The notes beneath the pieces were generated by a model. That model searched no databases and was not told where the DNA came from. It worked only from the letters and a program-made list of their open reading frames with translations. From Catellatospora citrea (lineage in GTDB: Bacteria > Actinomycetota > Actinomycetes > Mycobacteriales > Micromonosporaceae), in the NCBI RefSeq assembly GCF_003610235.1, contig NZ_RAPR01000001.1, positions 2,418,001 to 2,482,000 of the forward strand: a stretch of 64,000 nt of DNA, written 5' to 3'. Both the position numbers and the translations under genes were made by a program. Positions 51,386 to 59,190 of the stretch are shown here, in pieces; the first letter of the stretch is position 1, and the number at the start of each line of letters is the position of its first letter.

Positions 51386-51450
51386 GCACCGTCCACGTCG
51401 CCGGACCGCGCGACCGGCGCCCGGCCGGCGGGTGAGCACCGTCCACGTCG
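51382..51450 (+). repeat. 19-nt direct repeat duplicating the glycosyltransferase start
   Basis: GTGAGCACCGTCCACGTCG occurs at 51382-51400, overlapping the PTPS stop codon, and again at 51432-51450 as the start of the glycosyltransferase gene. From the first copy a 17-codon frame ([17 protein letters not shown]) ends at a TGA that overlaps the second GTG. A small local duplication seems to have produced a decoy start and coupling mini-frame. Confidence 0.75.
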
Positions 51451-52487
51451 TCCTGCCGGGCGCGGTCGACGACCCGGCCGCGCCCAGCGGCGGCAACGTC
51501 TACGACCGGCGCGTCTGCGACGGCTTGGCCGCGTCCGGGTGGACGGTGCACGAGCACCCCGTGCCCGGCGCGTGGCCCGCGCCCGGCCCGGCCGACCTCG
51601 CCCGGCTGGCCGGGCTGCTGGCGGCGCTGCCCGACGACGCGGTCGTGCTGCTCGACGGACTCGTCACCGTCGGCGCGCCGGACGTGCTCGCCGCGGGCAC
51701 GCCCCGGCTGCGGCCGGTCGTGCTCGCGCACATGCTGTTCGGCGACGACGATCCGGGCCTGCGGCCCGGCGAGGCCCGGGTGCTGCGGGCGGCGGCCGCC
51801 GTCGTCACCACCAGCCGGTGGTGCCGCGAGCGCGCCATCGAGGCGTACGCCCTGCCGCCCGCGCACGTCCACGCCGCCCCGCCCGGCGTCGACCCCGCGC
51901 CCCTCGCCCCCGGCTCACCGGCCGGGAACCGGCTGCTCTGCGTCGCCGCGCTCGCCCCGCACAAGGGCCACCACCTGCTTCTCGACGCCCTGGACACGCT
52001 CACCGGGTTACCCTGGAGCTGCACCTTCGTCGGCTCGCCCGACCGCGACCCGGCGTACGCGGCACGGCTGCGGGAACACGCGGTCGCCGACCGGATCACC
52101 TTCGCCGGTGTGCGCACGGGTGCGGGATTGGCCGCCGCGTACAGCGTCGCGGACCTGCTCGTGCTGCCCTCACGCGGGGAGAGCTATGGCATGGTCGTCA
52201 CCGAAGCGCTGGCCCGGGGTATCCCGGTGCTGGCCTGCGACGTGCAGGGGCTGCCCGAAGCGCTGGGCGCGGCCCCGGACGGCAACCTGCCCGGCCTGCT
52301 CGTCGCGCCCGACAGCGCGGCGCTCGCCGACGCCCTGCGCCGCTGGCTCACCGAACCGGACCTGCGCGACCGGCTGCGGGCCGCGGCCCGCGCGCGGCGC
52401 GCTCACCTCACCGGCTGGACCCGCACCGCGGACGAGGTCGGCGCGGTGCTCTCCCGGGTGGCGCAGCCTGGTCCGCTGGCCCGATGA
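51432..52487 (+). CDS. Glycosyltransferase family 4
   Basis: 351-aa GT-B glycosyltransferase. Amino-terminal acceptor domain begins VHVVLPGAVDDPAAPSGGN; the carboxy-terminal donor domain has LLCVAALAPHKGHHLLLDAL and the E-x7-E motif in SRGESYGMVVTEALARG typical of GT4. Cytoplasmic, probably using a nucleotide sugar. The GTG start is coupled to the preceding mini-frame by GTGA overlap. Lies between a PTPS-like gene and a YbhN-like membrane gene. Confidence 0.9.
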   Translation: MSTVHVVLPGAVDDPAAPSGGNVYDRRVCDGLAASGWTVHEHPVPGAWPAPGPADLARLAGLLAALPDDAVVLLDGLVTVGAPDVLAAGTPRLRPVVLAHMLFGDDDPGLRPGEARVLRAAAAVVTTSRWCRERAIEAYALPPAHVHAAPPGVDPAPLAPGSPAGNRLLCVAALAPHKGHHLLLDALDTLTGLPWSCTFVGSPDRDPAYAARLREHAVADRITFAGVRTGAGLAAAYSVADLLVLPSRGESYGMVVTEALARGIPVLACDVQGLPEALGAAPDGNLPGLLVAPDSAALADALRRWLTEPDLRDRLRAAARARRAHLTGWTRTADEVGAVLSRVAQPGPLAR

Positions 52488-52566
52488 CGGCGCTGTGTGT
52501 ATAAATCCACAGACACGCGGGGACGGTACCTCTAGGAAGGATGAAGAGTCTGGACAGGAGGTCGCG

Positions 52567-53535
52567 TTGCACCGTGCCGTGACAGGGGTCCGCCTGCCGC
52601 CTTCGGGCCGCGCCGCGGGTCGCCTCGGGGCCTGGGCGCGCGCCGCCGCCGGGCTGCTCATCCTCGCGCTGCTCGTGTGGCAGGTGGGCACCGGACCGTT
52701 CCTCGACGGCGTACGCCTGGTCGACCGGCCCGCGCTGCTGGCCGCGCTCGGCCTCGGCGCGCTGAGCACGGTGTGCTGCGCCTGGCGGTGGAGCCTGGTC
52801 GCCGAGGGCCTCGGCGTGCGGCTGCCGCTGGGCCGGGCCGTCAAGGCGTACTACCGCTCCCTGTTCCTCAACACGACGCTGCCCGGCGGTGTGGTCGGCG
52901 ACGTGCACCGCGCCGTGCGGCACGGCCTGGACATCAGCGACGTCCGGCTCGCCGTGCGGGCCGTGGTGCTGGAACGCGCCATCGGGCTGACCGTGCAGAT
53001 CACCGCCTCGCTGCTGCTGCTGCTCGTGCTGCCGTCCCCGGTCCGGGACCGCATGCCGGTGATCGTCGCGGCCGTCGCCGCGACCGGGCTGGCCGTCGCG
53101 CTGGGCGTGCGGGCGGTGGCCCGCGGCCGGTCCGCCCGCTGGGCGACGGCGCTGCGGTCGGCGTACACCGATGTCCGGGAGGTGCTGCTCACCCGCCGCC
53201 GCTGGGTCGGCATCGGGCTGGCCTCCGCGGTCGTCGTGACCGGACAGCTCGTCATGTTCGTGATAGCCGCCCGCACGGCGGGCTCGGACGCGCCGGTGAC
53301 CCTGCTGGTGCCGCTGACGCAGCTGGCCCTGCTGGCCATGGCGCTGCCGCTGAACATCGCCGGCTGGGGCCCCCGCGAAGGCGTCGCGGCCTGGGCGTTC
53401 GCCGCCGCCGGCATGACCTCCACGCAGGGCGTCGCCGCCGCCGTCACCTACGGCGTGCTGGGCCTGGTCGCCGCGCTGCCCGGCGCCGCCGTCCTGCTGG
53501 CACGCACCAGGAGTCGGAGTGGACAGCATGCGTGA
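52567..53535 (+). CDS. YbhN/LPG-synthase-TM-like membrane protein
   Basis: 322-aa integral membrane protein of the UPF0104/lysylphosphatidylglycerol-synthase transmembrane family, with about eight helices and the family segment FLNTTLPGGVVGDVHRA. It lacks the catalytic GNAT-like domain of MprF; such proteins are suspected lipid-linked-substrate flippases. I choose TTG 52567, with AGGAGG 5 nt upstream. The 79-nt gap before it holds a TATAAAT box and a 13-residue upstream frame (ATG 52541 to TGA 52582) overlapping the start. Confidence 0.82.
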   Translation: MHRAVTGVRLPPSGRAAGRLGAWARAAAGLLILALLVWQVGTGPFLDGVRLVDRPALLAALGLGALSTVCCAWRWSLVAEGLGVRLPLGRAVKAYYRSLFLNTTLPGGVVGDVHRAVRHGLDISDVRLAVRAVVLERAIGLTVQITASLLLLLVLPSPVRDRMPVIVAAVAATGLAVALGVRAVARGRSARWATALRSAYTDVREVLLTRRRWVGIGLASAVVVTGQLVMFVIAARTAGSDAPVTLLVPLTQLALLAMALPLNIAGWGPREGVAAWAFAAAGMTSTQGVAAAVTYGVLGLVAALPGAAVLLARTRSRSGQHA

Positions 53536-54235
53536 GCGCCCGTACGTCCTGCTCAGTTGCAGCATGTCGATCGACGGCTACCTCGACGGCGCGACCGACG
53601 AGCGGCTGCTGCTGTCGAACGCGGCGGACTTCGACCGGGTCGACGCGGTCCGCGCCTCGTGCGACGCGATCCTGGTCGGCGCGCGCACGGTGCGCCGCGA
53701 CAACCCGCGCCTGATGGTGCGCACGCAGGCCCGGCGCGACGCCCGGACGGCCCGCGGCGTGCCCGAGTGCCCGATCAAGGTGACCGTCACCGAGAAGGCC
53801 AGGCTGGACCCCGACGCCGCGTTCTTCACCGCCGGCGACGCGGAGAAGATCGTCTACTGCGCCAGCCCGCGGGTCGAGCACGCCCGCGCCCAGCTCGGCG
53901 GCGTGGCGACCGTGGTCGACGGCGGCATGCCCGTGGACCTGCGCCAGGTCACCGAGGACCTGTACGACCGGGGCGTGTGCCGGCTGATGGTCGAGGGCGG
54001 CGGCACCATCCACACCCAGTTCCTGACCGCCGACCTCGCCGACGAGCTGCACCTGGTGGTGGCCCCGTTCTTCGTCGGCGACTCGCGGGCGAGCCGCTTC
54101 GTCAACGACGGGGACTTCCCGTGGAACCCTGGACGGCGCGCGAAACTGGCCGACGTCCGGCAGATCGGGGACGTGGTGCTGCTGCGGTACGCGCTGTCGC
54201 CCCGGTTCGACAGCGCCGACCAGGAAGAACGGTGA
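53528..54235 (+). CDS. RibD-C-type pyrimidine reductase
   Basis: 235-aa stand-alone reductase of the RibD carboxy-terminal/dihydrofolate-reductase-like family. Motifs: LLSCSMSIDGYLDG, ILVGARTVRRDNP, and the NADPH loop MVEGGGTIHTQFL. Without a deaminase domain it resembles fungal Rib7 and archaeal ArfC, which reduce the ribosyl side chain of the GTP cyclohydrolase II product before deamination. The gene overlaps the previous one by 8 nt and is followed with a GTGA overlap by GTP cyclohydrolase II, so these steps are probably consecutive. ATG 53528 or GTG 53519 may be the start. Confidence 0.88.
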   Translation: MRERPYVLLSCSMSIDGYLDGATDERLLLSNAADFDRVDAVRASCDAILVGARTVRRDNPRLMVRTQARRDARTARGVPECPIKVTVTEKARLDPDAAFFTAGDAEKIVYCASPRVEHARAQLGGVATVVDGGMPVDLRQVTEDLYDRGVCRLMVEGGGTIHTQFLTADLADELHLVVAPFFVGDSRASRFVNDGDFPWNPGRRAKLADVRQIGDVVLLRYALSPRFDSADQEER

Positions 54236-54885
54236 CCGGCATGCTGCCCCTGGCCACGGTGCGCACCCAGGTCCAGGTGCCGTTGCGGTTCCCCGACGGC
54301 TACACCACCATGGCCCGGGTCGTCACCTTCACCGGGCTGGCCGACGGCCGCGAGCACCTGGCGCTCGGGCTCGGCGACCACGCCACGACCCTGCGGCGCG
54401 ACGCCGACGACCTGCCCGTCCCGCTGGTGCGCCCGCACAGCGAGTGCCTGACCGGGGACGTGTTCGGCAGCCAGCGCTGCGACTGCGGCCCGCAGCTGCG
54501 CGAGGCCGCCGAACGCATCACCGTCGCCGGCGGGTTCCTGCTCTACCTGCGGCAGGAGGGGCGCGGCATCGGCCTGTACGCCAAGATGGAGGCGTATGCG
54601 CTGCAGGACACCGGCCTGGACACCTACGAGGCGAACGTCGCCCTCGGCCACGACGAGGACGCGCGCGACTACACGGTCGCCGCGCAGATGCTGCGCGCCC
54701 TCGACGTGTCCCGGGTCGCGCTGCTGTCCAACAACCCCGACAAGGCCGAGCAGCTCGCCCGGCTGGGGGTCGCGGTGACCGAGCGCGTGCCCACCGCGGT
54801 GCACCTGTCCCCCGCCAACGCCGGCTACCTGGCCACCAAGGCCCGCCACGCCGCGCACACCCTCCAGCTCCGCCCGGCCCGCTGA
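54232..54885 (+). CDS. ribA: GTP cyclohydrolase II
   Basis: 217-aa stand-alone GCH II, converting GTP to 2,5-diamino-6-ribosylamino-4(3H)-pyrimidinone 5'-phosphate, formate and pyrophosphate. Zinc ligands Cys72, Cys83 and Cys85 lie in HSECLTGDVFGSQRCDCG; RQEGRGIGL binds the triphosphate; Tyr122 (EAYALQD) aligns with E. coli Tyr105, so the normal product rather than the formyl intermediate is expected. GTG 54232 is chosen because it overlaps the previous stop and AGGAAG is well spaced. Not in a riboflavin operon: no ribB, ribH, ribE or deaminase is nearby. Confidence 0.93.
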   Translation: MTGMLPLATVRTQVQVPLRFPDGYTTMARVVTFTGLADGREHLALGLGDHATTLRRDADDLPVPLVRPHSECLTGDVFGSQRCDCGPQLREAAERITVAGGFLLYLRQEGRGIGLYAKMEAYALQDTGLDTYEANVALGHDEDARDYTVAAQMLRALDVSRVALLSNNPDKAEQLARLGVAVTERVPTAVHLSPANAGYLATKARHAAHTLQLRPAR

Positions 54886-54886
54886 C

Positions 54887-56626
54887 ATGCTCGACGCGAG
54901 CCGCCCGGCCGAAGAGTCCATCGACCCTGCCAAGGCCACGCCCGTGCCCCCCGGCAGCGAGCCGCAGCCGCTGAGCCGGACCTCAGACCCGGCGCAGGAT
55001 CCGGAGTCGGCGCATGCCGCGCCTTCGCTGCCGCCGGGCCGGGTGCGCCGCGTGCTGCTCGGGCTGGCGATCCTGCTCCTCGCGGTGCTGCTGGTCGTGC
55101 CGAACGAACTCGGCCGGCTCGCCCCCGCGGCGTTCCTGCGCATCCCGGTGGACGGCCTGGTCGCCGTCGCGCTGGCGGTCCTGCTGCCGACCCGGTTCCG
55201 GCGCGTCGCCGTGCCGGTGACCGGCGTCCTGCTCGGCCTGCTCATCATCCTGAAGATCATCAGTCTCGGCTTCTCCGCGGTGCTCGACCGCCCCTTCCAT
55301 CCCGTGCTCGACTGGCCGTTCGTGGTCGCCGGAGCGGACTACCTGCGCCAGTCCAGCGGCTCCGCCGCCATGTGGGCCGCCGTCGCGGGCGCGCTGCTGC
55401 TCGCCCTCGGCGTGCTGCTGCTGGTCGTGGCCGCCTACCGGCACGCCACCCGGCTCTCGCTGCGCCACCGCACCGGCACCACCCGCACCGTGGCCGCGCT
55501 CGCCGCCGCCTGGACCGCGTGCGCCCTGGCCGGGGTCCAGCTGGCGCCCGGCGTGCCGGTGGCCGCGCGCGACTCCTACGACCAGGTGATCCAGGTGCGG
55601 GCGGGCGCCCAGGACGAGCGGGTGTTCGGCGCCCTGCTGTCCGCCGACGCGTACCGCGACGCCCCCGCCGGGGACCTGCTGACCGCGCTGCGCGGCAAGG
55701 ACGTCATCGTCGCCTTCGTGGAGAGCTACGGCAAGGTCGCGCTCGCCGACCCCGAACTGTCCTCGCAGGTCGCACCCGCCCTCGAGGCCGGCAACGCCCG
55801 GCTGCGCGCCGCCGGGTACACCGCGCGCAGCGCCTGGCTCACCTCGCCGACCACCGGCGGCGGCAGCTGGCTGGCCCAGTCCACGCTGCTGTCCGGCCTG
55901 TGGATCGACAACCAGCAGCGCTACCAGACCATGATGGCCAGCGACCGGTTCACCCTGCCCGCCGCGTTCGGCCGGGCCGGCTGGCGCACCGTCGCCGTCA
56001 TGCCCGCCACCACCACCCCGTGGCCCGAGGGCGCGGTCTACGGCTACGACCAGCTCTACACCGCGCCCGACCTCGGCTACCAGGGACCGCGCTACAGCTT
56101 CGCGACCATGCCCGACCAGTACACCCTGCACACCTTCCAGCAGCGCGAACGCGCACCCGGCCACCTGCCGCTGATGGCGGTCATCCCGCTGATCTCCAGC
56201 CACTCGCCCTGGGAGCCCGTGCCGAAGATGCTGCCCTGGGACACCGTCGGCGACGGCTCCGTGTACGACACCGCCGCCGGCTCCGACGACCCCGCCGAGA
56301 TCGTCGAGAAACGCGACCGCGACCGGGTCCGCCACGCCTACCGCAACGCGATCACGTACTCGGTGAACACGCTGGTCTCCTACGTGGAGACGTACGGCGG
56401 CGACGACCTCGTGCTGGTGTTCCTCGGCGATCACCAGCCCTCGCCGTCGGTCTCCGGCCAGCACGCCAGCCGCGACGCGCCGATCACCGTGGTCGCCCGC
56501 GACCCCGCGGTCCTCGACCGGATCACCTCCTGGAACTGGCAGGACGGACTCCACCCCGGCCCCGACGCCCCCGTCTGGCGCATGGACGCCTTCCGGGACC
56601 GGTTCCTCTCCGCGTACGCCCGCTGA
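54887..56626 (+). CDS. LTA-synthase-like sulfatase membrane protein
   Basis: 579-aa membrane protein of the alkaline-phosphatase superfamily. After a ~50-residue polar, Pro-rich cytoplasmic tail come five helices (about 56-75, 80-100, 105-125, 160-185, 195-215), then an extracytoplasmic sulfatase-fold domain from ~265 with VESYGK, a probable nucleophile Thr in LTSPTTGGGSW and the metal motif FLGDHQPS. Relatives transfer phosphoglycerol or phosphoethanolamine to envelope glycans. Begins 1 nt after the ribA stop codon and closes the operon, pointing to an envelope destination for its product. Confidence 0.85.
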   Translation: MLDASRPAEESIDPAKATPVPPGSEPQPLSRTSDPAQDPESAHAAPSLPPGRVRRVLLGLAILLLAVLLVVPNELGRLAPAAFLRIPVDGLVAVALAVLLPTRFRRVAVPVTGVLLGLLIILKIISLGFSAVLDRPFHPVLDWPFVVAGADYLRQSSGSAAMWAAVAGALLLALGVLLLVVAAYRHATRLSLRHRTGTTRTVAALAAAWTACALAGVQLAPGVPVAARDSYDQVIQVRAGAQDERVFGALLSADAYRDAPAGDLLTALRGKDVIVAFVESYGKVALADPELSSQVAPALEAGNARLRAAGYTARSAWLTSPTTGGGSWLAQSTLLSGLWIDNQQRYQTMMASDRFTLPAAFGRAGWRTVAVMPATTTPWPEGAVYGYDQLYTAPDLGYQGPRYSFATMPDQYTLHTFQQRERAPGHLPLMAVIPLISSHSPWEPVPKMLPWDTVGDGSVYDTAAGSDDPAEIVEKRDRDRVRHAYRNAITYSVNTLVSYVETYGGDDLVLVFLGDHQPSPSVSGQHASRDAPITVVARDPAVLDRITSWNWQDGLHPGPDAPVWRMDAFRDRFLSAYAR

Positions 56627-56786
56627 TCTGCCACCCTGCCTGCAGTTTCGGGAAAGTGCGGCAATCGGCGGCTGCGACTCCGATGAGGCGGGCTCGGCCG
56701 ACCGTTCGGACGGATGTCGATACGGCGCGGAACGTCAGTCGGTTTGCTGATAGCGCGCTGAACGCCGATCCGCTCCACTACAGATC

Positions 56787-57389
56787 ATGCTGCGTCGTGC
56801 CTGCCTCGCTCTGCTCGCCGTCACCGTCCTCGCCGGTTGCGGCGACGACGAACCCACCCCGGCCACCTCCGTGCCGAGCGCGCAGCCGAGCGTGTCCGCG
56901 GAAGCCTCCCCCAGTGCAGGGGTGAGCCCGACACCGTCGCCGTCCCCCGCGATCAACTTCACTGTCGACGGCGCCGGCCCGTACACGATCGGCGCGAACC
57001 TGGAGGCCCTGAAGTCCGGCGGGGTGCTCGACAAGATCGCCACTGGTGCGGAGACCTGCCCGGCGAACACCACCGCCACCGGCACCGACGTCTGGAAGGA
57101 CATCCAGCTGCAGTTCCGCCCGGACGGCGTGCTCTACCTGGTGGTCAACCGGTCCAAGACGATCCCGACGCCGTCCGGCGCCCGCCTCGGCATGACCCTC
57201 GCCGCGGTCTCCTCGATCTACGGCAGCCTCGGCAAGGAACTGAACGGCGGCGCGGCGTACCTGGTCACCACCACGTCCGGGCGCGGCATCCTGTTCGACC
57301 TCGACCAGAACAAGAAGGTCTTCGCCATGATCGCCGGCGACGCCGCCTACCTGAAGTCCAGCTACGAGGGCGGCACCGACTTCTGCTGA
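56787..57389 (+). CDS. Putative lipoprotein
   Basis: 200-aa lipoprotein: signal peptide with lipobox TVLAGCGDD (Cys at 18), a Ser/Pro/Thr-rich linker to ~52, then a soluble domain to 200 with two cysteines (ETCPAN and the final C). Not recognised beyond that. The 160-bp region upstream holds no gene; TACAGAT lies just before the ATG. Confidence 0.72.
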   Translation: MLRRACLALLAVTVLAGCGDDEPTPATSVPSAQPSVSAEASPSAGVSPTPSPSPAINFTVDGAGPYTIGANLEALKSGGVLDKIATGAETCPANTTATGTDVWKDIQLQFRPDGVLYLVVNRSKTIPTPSGARLGMTLAAVSSIYGSLGKELNGGAAYLVTTTSGRGILFDLDQNKKVFAMIAGDAAYLKSSYEGGTDFC

Positions 57390-57440
57390 CCCCCGAGGCA
57401 ACCGCCTGCCCCACCCAACCCGTCCATACCCGAAGATCTT

Positions 57441-57475
57441 CCGGTCCCGCCTCGGCACTGCCGAGGCGGGACCGG
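57441..57475. terminator. Hairpin terminator
   Basis: 15-bp perfect stem CCGGTCCCGCCTCGG (57441-57455) and its complement (57461-57475), loop CACTG, followed by TTCCC; between the lipoprotein and PIG-L genes. Confidence 0.7.
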
Positions 57476-57504
57476 TTCCCGTCAGAACCTAAGAGAGGGC
57501 CGAC

Positions 57505-58320
57505 GTGAGACGTCGCACACTCCTTGCCGGCGCCGCCATCGGGGTGGCCGCGGTCACCTATCAGGCTGCCCGAGCCGACGCGGCGACCGCCCCCGCACTG
57601 TTCGTGGCCGCTCACCCCGATGACGAGACCCTGGCGATGTCGACCGCGATCGCCGAGCACGTCGCCGCGGGCCAGGCGGTGCACGTCCTGCTCCTCACCG
57701 ACGGCGAGGGCTCGGGAACTCTCAAAATCCTCAACGGCACGACGGTCAGCACATGGTGGGGCAACCGGCACGTGCCGGCCGCCGAGGGCTACGCCCCGTT
57801 CACCCCCGCGACGCTCGGGGCCGCGCGGGTCGTCGAGGCGGAGACCGCGCTGCGGAGCCTGTCCGCGGGCCTGCCGGGCACCCTGACCGTGCACCGGGCG
57901 GGCCTGCCCGACGGCCAGATCACGTCGGCGACGGCGCAGGCCGCGATCGTCGCCGTGGCAGACGAGATCGCACCGGGCGGGACCGTACGGCTCAAGGGCC
58001 ACTCGCCGCTCGTCGACAACCACCCCGACCACCTCGCGGCAGGGCAGGCGATAGTCGCGCTGGCCACCGCGAACCCGGCCCGGTTCGCCGACCGCAGGCA
58101 CTACATCCTGCCCGCGTACTGGACCGACGCACGCCTTTCCCAGGTCACCGAGTCGTGGGACAACCCGACCGACGCCGCGATCTCCGCCCGGGTACGCGCC
58201 GCGGTGCGGTCCTACGGCGCCTGGTCCCCGTCGCTGGGCGCGTACGCGATCGGCTACCACTCGGTCGCGACGATGCTCGACCAGCTCATAGCGACCCCGA
58301 GGTGCCTCATGCACCCCTGA
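57505..58320 (+). CDS. Exported PIG-L family deacetylase
   Basis: 271-aa zinc-dependent N-deacetylase of the PIG-L/LmbE family. The signal MRRRTLLAGAAIGVAA has a Tat-like arginine cluster. Zinc motif AHPDDE is at about 36-41, and the later His-x-x-His is in DNHPDHLAAG. Cytoplasmic relatives act in mycothiol and GPI synthesis; exported ones probably deacetylate cell-wall or extracellular glycans. GTG start after GAGAGAGGGC. Confidence 0.87.
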   Translation: MRRRTLLAGAAIGVAAVTYQAARADAATAPALFVAAHPDDETLAMSTAIAEHVAAGQAVHVLLLTDGEGSGTLKILNGTTVSTWWGNRHVPAAEGYAPFTPATLGAARVVEAETALRSLSAGLPGTLTVHRAGLPDGQITSATAQAAIVAVADEIAPGGTVRLKGHSPLVDNHPDHLAAGQAIVALATANPARFADRRHYILPAYWTDARLSQVTESWDNPTDAAISARVRAAVRSYGAWSPSLGAYAIGYHSVATMLDQLIATPRCLMHP

Positions 58321-58432
58321 CCAGGCTCGGCACGGGGGTGCCCGCCACCGCGACGACGAATCGGGGCGACCGTCACCGCCGACCGGCGCGAGAAGGCCGC
58401 CACCCGCTGTGGGATGGCGGCCGGTCTGCCGT

Positions 58433-58711
58433 TCAGGCCTCGGCGAGGTACGCCTCGGCGAGCGCCCTGACCGTGTCGCACGGGTATCTGAGCGGAGCGG
58501 TGTGCATCGTCCAGCGCTCGTCGGTGCCGTCCCAGATCAGCTCGCGCTGCGGCACTGCGTAGCAGGTCGAGCAGTTACGACCGTCGCTCTGGTGCAGATC
58601 CAGGATCTTGCGGTGTGCCGCGCCGAACGGCCCCGTGTCGGCCGCGACTGCGGCGTGCAACTCATTGATCTGCAGCGGGGCGTGCGGCCGCTGCTCGGGA
58701 AGGCCCGTCAT
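58433..58711 (-). CDS. Small conserved hypothetical protein
   Basis: 92-aa soluble protein with two cysteines in GRNCSTCYAVP and one in YPCDTV; the CxxC could bind zinc. The start at 58711 (MTGLPEQ) has GGAG 4 nt upstream; the frame extends further but without a better start. A TGA of another frame overlaps this ATG, suggesting coupling to a small upstream gene (see 58821-58955). Function unknown. Confidence 0.6.
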   Translation of the reverse strand: MTGLPEQRPHAPLQINELHAAVAADTGPFGAAHRKILDLHQSDGRNCSTCYAVPQRELIWDGTDERWTMHTAPLRYPCDTVRALAEAYLAEA

Positions 58712-58820
58712 GCGCTCCATCCTCTCTCGTACTCCGGTTGTCGCCGGGACGAGGGCGATAGGGTCGCTCTCGTCCGGTCCGCTGCTGCGGCAACCGCACG
58801 CGCCGCAACCGCTGCCGACA

Positions 58821-58955
58821 TCATCGGCAACAACAGGTCCAGAACCTGCCGGCCACGCAGGTCGTGGAGGCAACTGACGTTGTCGGGTTTCGTCGCATCT
58901 CGGACTTCTTCAGGTCGAGGTCGTCGAGTTCGATGCGGCCGACAGGACGGGACAT
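58821..58955 (-). CDS. Possible small Cys-rich peptide or frameshifted small gene
   Basis: 44-codon frame MSRPVGRIELDDLDLKKSEM followed by a Thr/Ser/Cys-rich tail ending FWTCCCR. The first 20 codons have the genome's high third-position GC; the remainder does not. The -1 frame from about codon 16 stays coding-like and ends at a TGA overlapping the ATG at 58711, so a single-base indel or frameshift in a ~82-codon gene is an alternative. No SD; it begins 6 bp after the hairpin following tRNA-Val. Confidence 0.35.
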   Translation of the reverse strand: MSRPVGRIELDDLDLKKSEMRRNPTTSVASTTCVAGRFWTCCCR

Positions 58956-58960
58956 GCAGA

Positions 58961-58986
58961 GGGACCAGGGCATTGACCCTGGTCCC
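58961..58986 (-). terminator. Hairpin after tRNA-Val
   Basis: GGGACCAGGG and CCCTGGTCCC (10 bp, perfect) with loop of 6, starting 2 nt after the tRNA 3' end on the minus strand. No T-tract. Confidence 0.55.
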
Positions 58987-58988
58987 GG

Positions 58989-59063
58989 TGGTGGGCGTGG
59001 CAGGGTTCGAACCTGCGACCCTCCGCTTGTAAGGCGGATGCTCTCCCGCTGAGCTACACGCCC
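58989..59063 (-). tRNA. tRNA-Val(UAC)
   Basis: Complete cloverleaf on the minus strand: acceptor GGGCGTG pairing with CACGCCC, D-arm AGCTCAGCGGGAGAGC, anticodon stem CCGC/GCGG around loop CTTACAA (anticodon TAC, reading GUA), T-arm with GGTTCGAACC, discriminator A and encoded CCA. A TAGGAT box (59093-59098) about 30 nt upstream is the likely promoter. Confidence 0.95.
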
Positions 59064-59190
59064 GCGCGGCCTGTGCCGACACGAACCGGCACATCCTACC
59101 TGACCGGCGACCCCGCCCTCGCGGGACTTATCCACCCGCCGTGATCACGCCCCGGCCCCGACGGACCGGGAACGCGATCATGAAACAGGC

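Noticed and set aside
51382..51450. CRISPR-like or IS-end repeat
   Set aside because: Only two 19-nt units 50 bp apart that coincide with a gene start; a local duplication explains them.
54232..54885. Treating the GCH II gene as part of a riboflavin operon
   Set aside because: No deaminase, DHBP synthase, lumazine synthase or riboflavin synthase is present; neighbours are envelope-type genes.
59140..59185. Imperfect inverted repeat CGTGATCACGCCCC / GGGAACGCGATCATG after ahpE
   Set aside because: Several mismatches and no second copy seen; may be a terminator but too weak to list as a repeat.
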